Origin: Flavobacterium glycines
GTDB lineage: Bacteria > Bacteroidota > Bacteroidia > Flavobacteriales > Flavobacteriaceae
Direction of reading: 5' to 3'
Assembly (NCBI RefSeq): GCF_900100165.1
Contig: NZ_FNEO01000001.1
Coordinates: 186,001 to 250,000 of the forward strand
Length of the DNA: 64,000 nucleotides
Made by a program: the position numbers and the translations under genes. Below the pieces are notes generated by a model, which searched no databases, was not told the origin of the DNA, and was given only the letters and a program-made list of their open reading frames with translations. Of this stretch, positions 10,202-18,382 are shown one piece after another; the first letter of the stretch is position 1, and each line of letters starts with the position of its first letter.

Positions 10202-10244
10202 AAAAAAAAGCCTTGTAAATCTAAAAGACTTACAAGGCTTTTTT
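10202..10244 (-). terminator. Terminator after the GntR-type regulator gene
   Basis: Inverted repeat AAAAGCCTTGTAA / TTACAAGGCTTTT with an 11-nt loop. Read on the minus strand it follows the regulator stop codon and ends in T residues; it can also work in the other direction. Confidence 0.8.
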
Positions 10245-10259
10245 AAGTTTAAAGAAACT

Positions 10260-11342
10260 TTAAATCGAATTCCTGTCTATAAAATTAAATGGATTTTTAA
10301 TCTTTCCTGTTTCCTTATTCAAAATCATATTAGCTGCAGTTACACCCATTGCCCTGAAATCGGTTGAAACGACTGTAATACCCAATAATTCTTTTAAAGG
10401 AGTATCATTATAAGAAATAACCCCTATTTCCTTTCCAAGTTCAAAATCCTTATCTCTGATTTGCTTCACTAAATTCACTAAATCTGACTCTTCAATGGTA
10501 ATGAATAAATCCCCTTTTTTCAAAACGATATCATCATAAACCTCTCTTAAAACCTCATATTCAAGACCTGAATCTAAACAAAAGCGTTTAAAACCATTTA
10601 AGATTCGTCTTGGATATGGATAGACAGAGTTTTCAGGATAAATCAAGACTAACTTATTATATCTTGAAATTTTATCTATACCTTGTTTCAGCGCCCCGTA
10701 AATATCATTTTCATAATCCTGACAAACTTCAATTAAAGAATCATCAATACCTTTATTATTATCAAGAATTACCAATTTATCTTTAGGAATCTTTTTTATA
10801 GCCTGTATTACGCTTTCTCCGGAACTAAAATGTGTGAGATTATCCGTTTTAAAATGCGGCATTATAACATAATAGTCATAAGCGCCTAAATATTTATCAA
10901 TTAGGTTAAGAAACAAAGTTTGGTCACAATGATAAATATGCAAATCGGTTTGAGAATTACCTCCAATAGTATTAATGAATGAATTGTAAATTCTCATTTT
11001 ATAAGAACTCAATTTATTGATTAAAAAAAGTACGTTAACTTTTGAAATCAATTTAGTACGAGTAACATAATAACCTTTCCCTCGAATAGGAGTTATTATT
11101 TTTCTTTTCTTTAAAATATTATAGGCTTTTTCTACAGTATCTCTGGAAAGATAGAATTCCTCACTAAGCATATTGATAGAAGGCAACTTTTGATCCATCT
11201 GCAATTTCCCTGTCGCAATGCCATCAATAATTGAATCAACAATCTGTTTGTATTTTGGTATCCTTGAGTTTTCACTTAAACTCATTGAAAATGAAACTCC
11301 TTCATCTACCATCACTTTAGTCAAAAACTTTTCCATCTCCAT
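10260..11342 (-). CDS. GntR-type transcriptional regulator with LacI-like sugar-sensing domain
   Basis: This 360-residue regulator has an N-terminal GntR winged helix (about 28-95), seen in IPKYKQIVDSIIDGIATGK, LPSINMLSEEFYLSRDTVEKAY and IRGKGYYV. The C-terminal part (about 105-350) looks like a periplasmic-binding-protein/LacI sugar sensor, for example KLVILDNNKGIDDS and GVISYNDTPLKELLGITVVSTD. This GntR-LacI hybrid layout is known from AraR of Bacillus. It faces susCD tail to tail and has the palindrome GTAATCGATTAC about 78 nt upstream, also found in the susC promoter region. It is the only regulator gene inside this locus and probably senses a pectin-derived sugar. Ligand and sign of regulation are unknown. 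Confidence 0.88.
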   Translation of the reverse strand: MEMEKFLTKVMVDEGVSFSMSLSENSRIPKYKQIVDSIIDGIATGKLQMDQKLPSINMLSEEFYLSRDTVEKAYNILKKRKIITPIRGKGYYVTRTKLISKVNVLFLINKLSSYKMRIYNSFINTIGGNSQTDLHIYHCDQTLFLNLIDKYLGAYDYYVIMPHFKTDNLTHFSSGESVIQAIKKIPKDKLVILDNNKGIDDSLIEVCQDYENDIYGALKQGIDKISRYNKLVLIYPENSVYPYPRRILNGFKRFCLDSGLEYEVLREVYDDIVLKKGDLFITIEESDLVNLVKQIRDKDFELGKEIGVISYNDTPLKELLGITVVSTDFRAMGVTAANMILNKETGKIKNPFNFIDRNSI

Positions 11343-11419
11343 GTAAATTTAATTTCTAGTCTTTCTGTTCATCAAACATTACACAATAAAAATAGGCAAT
11401 CTTTTTAAACAAAAAAAAT

Positions 11420-11431
11420 GTAATCGATTAC
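11420..11431. promoter_or_regulatory. Palindromic operator GTAATCGATTAC upstream of the GntR-type regulator
   Basis: Second perfect copy of the 12-bp palindrome at 4708-4719, here 78 nt upstream of the regulator start. This suggests autoregulation. Confidence 0.6.
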
Positions 11432-11588
11432 CAAATATATAAATAATTTCATAATGAAAAATTAAAAGTCTTAAATAAAACAAAAAACTCTAAATTTTAT
11501 CAAAAAAAATACCATAAACACAAAACCCCTATTAATCAAAATTAACTAAAAGGGATTTGAGAATTTAAAATACTTATAAAATCATCTG

Positions 11589-12281
11589 TTAATTTTTAAT
11601 AAATCGCCATACTTGTCCTTTCGAAATCCCTCCTTTATTGTCTTTTACATCCACACTCCAATAATAAGTCCCTGACGAACTTAAACTTTGGGTATGGGTT
11701 TTCAAACTTTGTGCCGAAGAAACTTTTGCAGTTGGCGGATTTGTAGTTCCAAAATAAACATCATAAGTAAGCACATCATTAACATCTACATCAGAAGCAT
11801 TCCATTCTAAAACAACCGAATTAACATTTACAACGGAAGACAAATCCGGTTTTACAAGTACAGGAGCAAAAGGCAAATGATTTGTAAGTCCAAGTCCTTC
11901 GGTATAAAACTGAAATACCGATGAATAATTACCCGACAAATTTTTAGAATCAATTGCTTTTACTCTCCAATAATAGCGCACTCCCTTTTCCAACGAAACA
12001 GATTTGTCCGGAGTTGTACTTGAATTGGTGTAAACAATTTGTGTAAAGAGATTATCTTTTGAAATTTCAATTTGATAACTAACAGCATCCGAATCTGGAT
12101 CTGAAGAAACATTCCATTGAAAAGAAACAGCATTATCTATACACAATAAATTATTTGCAGGCGCAACCAACACAGGAGCCGAAGGTGCTTTGTTAGCAGC
12201 AACAGGATCCGAAACATCACCACCTCCTCCACAAGAAATAAACAACAAACCAAAAACCAAATTCAGTATATATTTTTTCAT
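11589..12281 (-). CDS. Lipoprotein with two fibronectin type III-like domains
   Basis: This 230-residue lipoprotein has signal LLFISC and then GGGGDVSDP. Two fibronectin type III-like modules follow (about 33-128 and 135-228). Each opens APVLVAPANN or APVLVKPDLS and ends with a RYYWRVKAID or TYYWSVDVKD strand. No catalytic motif is seen. It starts 4 nt after the PL4-like lyase stop, so the two are almost certainly co-transcribed and perhaps translationally coupled. A surface glycan-binding or scaffold role beside the secreted lyase is plausible but is inference from context and the lipid anchor. Confidence 0.75.
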   Translation of the reverse strand: MKKYILNLVFGLLFISCGGGGDVSDPVAANKAPSAPVLVAPANNLLCIDNAVSFQWNVSSDPDSDAVSYQIEISKDNLFTQIVYTNSSTTPDKSVSLEKGVRYYWRVKAIDSKNLSGNYSSVFQFYTEGLGLTNHLPFAPVLVKPDLSSVVNVNSVVLEWNASDVDVNDVLTYDVYFGTTNPPTAKVSSAQSLKTHTQSLSSSGTYYWSVDVKDNKGGISKGQVWRFIKN

Positions 12282-12285
12282 TTTT

Positions 12286-15200
12286 TTATTCTTTGATAAT
12301 TTTTAAAATCACTACCTCATCTAAATAAACCTTTACAAAATATACCCCAACAGCTCGAGACTCAAGATTCATTTGTATCTTTCCATTATTAACCTTATAA
12401 ATACCAGATGAAATCAATTGTGATTTTGCATCTAATAATTCTACTTTTACAGTATCTAAAATAACTGGAACTTGAATATCAAATACTCCTTTAGTTGGAT
12501 TTGGATAAGCAATTACCGGTTCTAAATCAATTTTCGAATTAATTGTTCCTTCGCAAGCTACAGCTGTTTGAACCTGAACTAAATCTCCCGGATTTACATC
12601 TATTGAAAAAGAAGCCGCGGCAGTTTCTAAAACATTTTTCCCATTTACTGAAACGGTATATGGAGCAGTTCCCTGATCAATATCTACCGAAAGTTTATCC
12701 GAAATCACCACTGTTTTACCTGAAATATTTGTTCCACTTTGCACCACAGCATTAAAACACTGATTATAGGAATCAGAAGCAACAGCAATACAAAAATTGT
12801 AAACTCCAGGTGCTAAATTTTCAACAGTTTTAGATGTTGTAAAATCATATAGTACACCATTTATAGTCGAAGTATAATTCAATGCTTTTTTAGCCGAAAT
12901 TATTATTTTTCCATTTTTTTTCCCCACACAACTTTCACCTACAACTTCAATTGTAAAATTATCTGAAGACAAAATAAAACAACCATTAGCATCAACTGTA
13001 GCACCCAAGGCAGTATTTGGACATAAATCCAAATTATTTTTTACACCATCATTATCATCATCCAATTGACTCTGAACACATCCTGAAGCATTTACTGTTT
13101 GCCCTGTAGGTGTATTTGAACATAAATCTAAATTGTTTTTAACACCGTCATTATCATCATCCAATTGACTCTGAGCACATCCTGAAGCATTTACTGTTTG
13201 ACCTGCCGGTGTATTTGGACATAAATCCAAACTATTTTTCACACCATCATTATCATCATCCAATTGACTCTGGGCACATCCTGAAGCATTTACTGTTTGA
13301 CCTGTTGGAGTATTTGGACATAAATCCAAACTATTTTTCACACCGTCATTATCATCATCCAATTGACTCTGAGCACATCCTGAAGCATTTACTGTTTGAC
13401 CTGCCGGTGTATTTGGACATAAATCTAAATTGTTTTTCACACCGTCATTATCATCATCTAATTGACTTGATGAACAACCCGAAGCATTTACAACTTCACC
13501 AATTGGTGTATTTGGACATAAATCTTTGGCATCTTCAACACCATCTTTATCTGTATCAATCATATTAAAAGTAGAGGTCAAATCACCTTCCAAACTAATG
13601 TAATCATACATAATATGTGTAACAGTAGTAACCTGAGAAGTAAGTATTTTAAACGCTATAACATTATTACCTAACTTTAACTTACTATATGGAATCGTGA
13701 AAGTAGCCAAACCATATTTAGCATGATTCGATTGTCTCAAAAAGGTATTTCCTCCTTGATTTGGTGGATAATAAGGACTTGGCGTAATTCGAGATCCATT
13801 CACTTCAATAAGATTTTGTGCATAATCCGAACTGGCATAAGCAACAGTTAATCGTGCATTTCCAGTTGTTGGAATCGTCCCTGACAATTTGAAATTCACA
13901 TTCCAAACATAAGACCCACTAATACTCATATCAGGAAGAAAATAGGCTGACTGTACATAAGGAAGCGCGGTCTTCCAATTTCTATCATCAACATTATATT
14001 CAATGGTTTGATTTTGAAAATCAGTAGGGAATTTATTCTGAACATAACCTTCACAATAATCAAAATCCCCGTACTTAAATTCTTCTGAAGTTCTGTTAGG
14101 AACTCCCACTTCAAAGACAATCTTTCCATTATCTCGCGGAATTCCCCAATTGACACTACCCAAATTAGTATCTGCTCCGGCAGTTACCACTACTGTTTCC
14201 TGACGATATTCTCCAGTAGTTCCATTTTTATAAGCAAACAGTGTGTAAGTTCCCGGACGCACATTTTTAATATTAAAATTACCTGAAGCATCGGTCTTTA
14301 CCCAATACTGATAATTTTTTTCTTCAAATTGCCAATTACCATTTGAATCCGGACTTAATTGAGTCACCCCTATCCATGCATTCCCTCCATTTACCTCAGC
14401 TTTTAAAGGATCAGTAATGGAAAATTTGCCCACAATATTTCCTCTTCCTGCCGCTAAAGGATATTCAGGAGTATTCGTCAACCAGGTAAAAGGCCATTCG
14501 CTCGCATCTTGGGCTGCTCTGGCTTTAGCCTCATCCCAATTGGCAACCGCAGTGGATTTTTGATTGGCAAAAATTAAATAGGGTCCATATATTTTAGACC
14601 AGGCTTCCCCTTGAGGAACCGTAAAACCTTTATCATTATAATGCACCCCATTCATACAAACATGGATAATTCCGGAGGCAGCATTTAAATCGTGGTGCAT
14701 TGGTCCTCCATTAAAATATTCATGATTACCCATAACGGCCCATATCCCTATATTATTCTTATCAGACGAATGGCCATAAGCTTTTAAGTCAATTAAATTT
14801 TCTGAAAACTCATATTTTCCATCATAATGCCCAGCACGAACTCCTGAAGTAATTTTAATAATCTCAGCAATTCCAGTTGCTTCCCATGTATCGCCTGGCT
14901 GCGGCATATTCCAAGTTTTTAAGTCGGTTACACAAATTTTATCCGTAACCGTATTATTGATCCACATAACTTGTCTCCAAGACCCCAAATCAAAACTCGG
15001 ATACTCCGCTTTATGTCTTAAAACAGAATAGGTATATAAACCCACATCGTCTTTTTTAAGCACATAATGAATCTCTACATCAACTGGCGTAACACCTGCC
15101 GAACCATAAGGACGACTAAAACTAACATCTATATAATTAGCAGTTTCTTCTTTGATTGAAAAAGCACATCCAAATATCGTTTCAAAACCTTGTGAAGTTA

Positions 15201-16173
15201 CAAAATCATAATAAGTACCTACACGAGTAGGATTAGCAGTATTGGTCTGAAGCAGAGTTTCAACTCCGTTAATTTTTAATGATTGAATATTACTACTTCC
15301 TTTCCAGATTTTAGCCTCTATTTTGCCATTTTTCAGAATGATATAATCTGAAAATTCCTGAATCATTCGATTTGGATCTTGAGAAACAGTAACAGTAGTT
15401 CTTGAACCATTATAAGCAACAGCTAAAGATTGTCCGCTTGGGCAAATTAATTTACCACTAGAAATATAAGATTCCAAAGCTGTTTTTTTATCTCCCGTTA
15501 CAACAAGCTGCCCTAAACCACTAATATAAATTTGACCATTGGTTCCAATATTTACAGCACTTGCTACATCAACAGTTCCTCCAGTAATATTTAAATTCCC
15601 TATTGGATTCCCAGTTCCGGTACCTACTTCTAAATTAAATCCTGTTGAACCAGCATACAATGTTCCTCCATTTACATTGACTGTACCGTTACCCCCTGCA
15701 TCCTTACCTACAAAAAAAGTATATTTACTTGAGACTTTACCCGAATTGATATTCATTACTGCTGTAGCAGCTTTTCCTATATATACATAATTTCGATTGT
15801 TAAAATCAGCCGATCCATTTACAGTAACAATTCCATTCATTGTAGACACTCCGTTAGGATAGAATGTTCCTGTTACAATCACATTAGCACCAGAATTAGT
15901 AGTAAAAGTGGAAGGCCTTTTTGCTGAAACATCTGCTCCTGAATGCCCAATATTTGTCGGATTATTAGGGTTTCCAACTCCAATTACAATATTTGCCGCA
16001 TTCAAACTAGCAAAATTAATTGTGTTATTATCCCAGTTATTCACATCATAAAAATCACTACTTACCCCTCCTACCCAATTGTAAGTTTGGGCAAAGGAAA
16101 AATGAGTCAATAAAAAAAATGAAACTGCAAAAAAAGCAAATCTCATTTTAGTAAAAGTAAAAGTTGTTTTCAT
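12286..16173 (-). CDS. Secreted PL4-type rhamnogalacturonan lyase with TSP3 repeats and T9SS sorting domain
   Basis: This large multidomain enzyme has 1295 residues. A signal peptide ends FSFAQ. A Gly/Asn-rich beta-repeat region runs from about 30 to 265. A rhamnogalacturonan lyase catalytic domain spans about 268-570, then a fibronectin-like domain (about 575-665) and a galactose-binding-like domain (about 675-865), the order known for PL4. Lys453 (HYDGKYEFS) and His493/494 (GGPMHHDL) are candidate catalytic residues. Six thrombospondin type 3 calcium-binding repeats (DDDNDGVKNNLDLCPNTP type) span about 872-1095. The C-terminus (VIAYPNPTKGVFDIQVP to VVILKIIKE) is a type A T9SS sorting domain, so it is likely secreted or surface bound. 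It cleaves the RG-I backbone by beta-elimination. Confidence 0.88.
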   Translation of the reverse strand: MKTTFTFTKMRFAFFAVSFFLLTHFSFAQTYNWVGGVSSDFYDVNNWDNNTINFASLNAANIVIGVGNPNNPTNIGHSGADVSAKRPSTFTTNSGANVIVTGTFYPNGVSTMNGIVTVNGSADFNNRNYVYIGKAATAVMNINSGKVSSKYTFFVGKDAGGNGTVNVNGGTLYAGSTGFNLEVGTGTGNPIGNLNITGGTVDVASAVNIGTNGQIYISGLGQLVVTGDKKTALESYISSGKLICPSGQSLAVAYNGSRTTVTVSQDPNRMIQEFSDYIILKNGKIEAKIWKGSSNIQSLKINGVETLLQTNTANPTRVGTYYDFVTSQGFETIFGCAFSIKEETANYIDVSFSRPYGSAGVTPVDVEIHYVLKKDDVGLYTYSVLRHKAEYPSFDLGSWRQVMWINNTVTDKICVTDLKTWNMPQPGDTWEATGIAEIIKITSGVRAGHYDGKYEFSENLIDLKAYGHSSDKNNIGIWAVMGNHEYFNGGPMHHDLNAASGIIHVCMNGVHYNDKGFTVPQGEAWSKIYGPYLIFANQKSTAVANWDEAKARAAQDASEWPFTWLTNTPEYPLAAGRGNIVGKFSITDPLKAEVNGGNAWIGVTQLSPDSNGNWQFEEKNYQYWVKTDASGNFNIKNVRPGTYTLFAYKNGTTGEYRQETVVVTAGADTNLGSVNWGIPRDNGKIVFEVGVPNRTSEEFKYGDFDYCEGYVQNKFPTDFQNQTIEYNVDDRNWKTALPYVQSAYFLPDMSISGSYVWNVNFKLSGTIPTTGNARLTVAYASSDYAQNLIEVNGSRITPSPYYPPNQGGNTFLRQSNHAKYGLATFTIPYSKLKLGNNVIAFKILTSQVTTVTHIMYDYISLEGDLTSTFNMIDTDKDGVEDAKDLCPNTPIGEVVNASGCSSSQLDDDNDGVKNNLDLCPNTPAGQTVNASGCAQSQLDDDNDGVKNSLDLCPNTPTGQTVNASGCAQSQLDDDNDGVKNSLDLCPNTPAGQTVNASGCAQSQLDDDNDGVKNNLDLCSNTPTGQTVNASGCVQSQLDDDNDGVKNNLDLCPNTALGATVDANGCFILSSDNFTIEVVGESCVGKKNGKIIISAKKALNYTSTINGVLYDFTTSKTVENLAPGVYNFCIAVASDSYNQCFNAVVQSGTNISGKTVVISDKLSVDIDQGTAPYTVSVNGKNVLETAAASFSIDVNPGDLVQVQTAVACEGTINSKIDLEPVIAYPNPTKGVFDIQVPVILDTVKVELLDAKSQLISSGIYKVNNGKIQMNLESRAVGVYFVKVYLDEVVILKIIKE
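13020..13540 (-). repeat. 99-bp tandem repeats encoding TSP type 3 modules
   Basis: Five near-identical units lie inside the PL4-type lyase gene. The landmark CCAATTGACTCTG (CTAATTGACTTGA in the last) recurs at 13062, 13161, 13260, 13359 and 13458, exactly 99 bp (33 codons) apart. Low divergence between units points to recent duplication or gene conversion, and copy number may vary between strains. Confidence 0.9.
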
Positions 16174-16334
16174 TGGTTAGTTTTTTGGTCATTAATACTG
16201 AAGCTATTTAGCGTGTTTTCAAAAACTCCTTATCTTTATTATTCCTGAATACATCTCCCTTATACCCAATAGAATTATAAAATATCTGTGTCCTATCCAA
16301 TTGTTATTTTATTGATTTCTAAAAACAAAACCTA

Positions 16335-16342
16335 CAAATGTA
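16335..16342 (-). promoter_or_regulatory. Candidate -7 box TACATTTG for the PL4-type lyase
   Basis: On the minus strand TACATTTG matches the Bacteroidota TAnnTTTG box. About 19 nt upstream lies CTG in place of the usual TTG. The CAGGAT element ends 54 nt upstream, a reasonable activator distance. Confidence 0.45.
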
Positions 16343-16396
16343 ACAACAACACTTATAACTTCAGGTCGCAATTAATAACAAAAAGTTAACACCACT

Positions 16397-16412
16397 ATCC
16401 TGCCGTAACCTG
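16397..16412 (-). promoter_or_regulatory. CAGGAT-type direct repeat upstream of the PL4-type lyase
   Basis: Read toward the gene it is CAGGTTACGGCAGGAT, two half-sites 10 bp apart, the first with one mismatch to CAGGAT. Same orientation relative to the gene as the GH105 and GH106 copies. Confidence 0.6.
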
Positions 16413-16432
16413 CAAAATTTGAAAATAAAAAA

Positions 16433-16467
16433 AAGCCTCAGCAAAACCATTGATTTCACTGAGGCTG
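16433..16467 (-). terminator. Terminator after the esterase-GH43 gene
   Basis: Stem AGCCTCAG / CTGAGGCT, read on the minus strand, is followed by a run of eight T residues. It separates the esterase-GH43 transcript from the PL4-type lyase. Confidence 0.8.
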
Positions 16468-16510
16468 AATAAGATAGACCTATATTAATTTAGCAAATAT
16501 AGTTCCTAAT

Positions 16511-18313
16511 CTATTCTTTCATAAGCTGTAAAAATATCGATTTTGGCACTTCAAAAACACTTCCATGACGAATTCCTGATGGAAAAATCATTTTTTCAGA
16601 AACATCTTCCCATCCTTTATCCGTTTGCTTTATAGCTCCATACTTATGATCACGGTATTTATCAAAATACACCATCCATTTTCCATCGATTTTGATAGCT
16701 GTTGGTCCTTCTGCCCAATAATTTCCTGTAATTGGATCAGATGCTTTGGAATATGGCCCTGTTAATTTATCACTATAAGCCACTTTTAGATTTTTTTGAG
16801 CAGGAAGCTTTGTCTCATCTTTTAAAAACATAACATAGCCTTTTTCATCTTTTAAAATTGAAGAATCGATCACATTAAAACCCGGGTCATAAAGCAACTT
16901 AGTAGGCGCATAGGTTTTAAAATCTTTAGTTGTAGTATAATAAATTCTGTGATTGTAGCCACTGTCTTCAGCCGATTGAGTTTCAGGAAATTTCCCCACT
17001 ATGGTACTCGCCCAATAAATCATATATTCTTTATTCACCTCATCATAAGTAATTTCAGGAGCCCAGGTATTTCGGGTTTCATTTTCATGAGCCATCACAG
17101 GTAAAAATTCCTGTTTAGACCAATGAATCAAATCTTTAGAAGATGCATATCCAATGCCTTTATCAGTCCAGCTTACAGTCCAAACCATATGATACAATCC
17201 ATCACCTCCTTTAATGATACAGGGATCACGCATCAGTTTGTCTTTCCCAACTTCTGGAGTCAAAAAAGAAGCATCTCTTTTTAAAGATTGCCATTTGTAA
17301 CCATCTTCACTATAAGCCAAATGCAATCCATCTTCTCCATTTCCTTTAAAATAAGAGAAAAGATAAACGGATTTTTCAGCTAAAATTTTATTGGCGACCA
17401 ACCAATGTTCACAAGCCGTTGGCCAATCTGTATTTGTTCCTTTATTACCCAATCCAAAACCATGTCCTCCATTTTGATACAAATGCATCTCAGCAGCAAC
17501 TTTATTCTTTTTCAAAGCCAAATAATAATTAATACTATTTTCAACCGGAACCGCCTGATCATCGGTAGCATGAATTAAAAAAGTAGGTGGTGTATTTTCA
17601 TTAACCGCATTCTGATTGGAATATTTAGCAATCAATTCGGCTGATGCCGTTTTTCCAAGAAGACTTTCTTTTGAGCCGTTATGCGTAATTCCTTTTTCCA
17701 TAGAAATTACAGGATAAATCAGCATTGAAAAATCAGGTCGGGCACTAATTTCTCCCTGACCATCATACACCTTATCCAAATAATGAGTCGAAACAGTAGA
17801 AGCTAAATGTCCTCCGGCCGAGAATCCCATAATACCAATTTTATTAGCATCCAGATTCCATTTTTCAGCATTTTTACGTAAGGTTCGAATAGCCTCCTGT
17901 GCATCTTGTAAGGGTCCAATCGTTTTATCCTCCATAATTTCATCTGATGGTAAACGGTACTTAAGCACAAAAGCAGAAACTCCGATAGAATTAAACCATT
18001 TAGCCACCTCTATTCCTTCCCTATCAACTGACAAAAGAGCATATCCCCCACCAGGACAGATAATAACCGCCGGATTTTTAGCCTCCTTATTTTCCACCAA
18101 AAAAGGAATTAAAGTTGGCACAGAAACTTTCCTGACTCCTGTTCGATTTCCTTGCGTATCTAATCGAAGCGTTTCGGTATAATCTGCTTTTTTTATTGCT
18201 CCCGGAATTTTGTCCCAAAGTGAAAATGCTGCACTTTCCTGTGAAAAAACATTTGTACTCATACCTAGAAAAAGAATTACCCTTAAAAGTAGTGTTTTGT
18301 TAATTCTAACCAT
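16511..18313 (-). CDS. Bifunctional alpha/beta-hydrolase esterase fused to GH43-like glycosidase
   Basis: This 600-residue exported protein carries two enzyme domains. After a signal peptide (to about residue 24) comes an alpha/beta hydrolase (about 60-310) with the oxyanion motif IICPGGGY, nucleophile elbow GFSAGG (Ser165), Asp251/252 in HATDDQAVP, and His284 in GGHGFG. The second half (about 315-590) is a five-bladed propeller of GH43 type. It has MRDPCI (general base Asp363), NTWAPEI, VIDSSI (modulating Asp483) and WAEGP (catalytic acid Glu). All three GH43 carboxylates are present. It could remove an acyl group and an arabinose or galactose from the same side chain. It lies 69 nt downstream of the PL9 gene. 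Substrates are inferred from context. Confidence 0.85.
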   Translation of the reverse strand: MVRINKTLLLRVILFLGMSTNVFSQESAAFSLWDKIPGAIKKADYTETLRLDTQGNRTGVRKVSVPTLIPFLVENKEAKNPAVIICPGGGYALLSVDREGIEVAKWFNSIGVSAFVLKYRLPSDEIMEDKTIGPLQDAQEAIRTLRKNAEKWNLDANKIGIMGFSAGGHLASTVSTHYLDKVYDGQGEISARPDFSMLIYPVISMEKGITHNGSKESLLGKTASAELIAKYSNQNAVNENTPPTFLIHATDDQAVPVENSINYYLALKKNKVAAEMHLYQNGGHGFGLGNKGTNTDWPTACEHWLVANKILAEKSVYLFSYFKGNGEDGLHLAYSEDGYKWQSLKRDASFLTPEVGKDKLMRDPCIIKGGDGLYHMVWTVSWTDKGIGYASSKDLIHWSKQEFLPVMAHENETRNTWAPEITYDEVNKEYMIYWASTIVGKFPETQSAEDSGYNHRIYYTTTKDFKTYAPTKLLYDPGFNVIDSSILKDEKGYVMFLKDETKLPAQKNLKVAYSDKLTGPYSKASDPITGNYWAEGPTAIKIDGKWMVYFDKYRDHKYGAIKQTDKGWEDVSEKMIFPSGIRHGSVFEVPKSIFLQLMKE

Positions 18314-18382
18314 CTCTTTATATCTAATTTATTTAATTACAATCATTTTATCTACCTAAAAACAGGTCTAATTTAAACTTAT

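Larger units (their letters stand above)
16174..16510. other. Promoter and leader region of the PL4-type lyase, no gene
   Basis: This 337-nt gap holds, in minus-strand order, the terminator of the upstream operon (16433-16467), the CAGGAT-type activator element (16397-16412), a TACATTTG promoter box (16335-16342) and an AT-rich 5' leader of about 150 nt. No small gene was seen. Confidence 0.65.

Noticed and set aside
13140..13400. ATCCTG copies inside the 99-bp repeats, like the CAGGAT regulatory motif
   Set aside because: They encode part of the repeated peptide, are 99 bp apart rather than 10, and lie deep inside a coding region.
13020..13540. Regular repeats that could suggest a CRISPR array
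   Set aside because: The period is 99 bp, whole units are nearly identical without unique spacers, and they translate cleanly as thrombospondin type 3 modules in the lyase frame.
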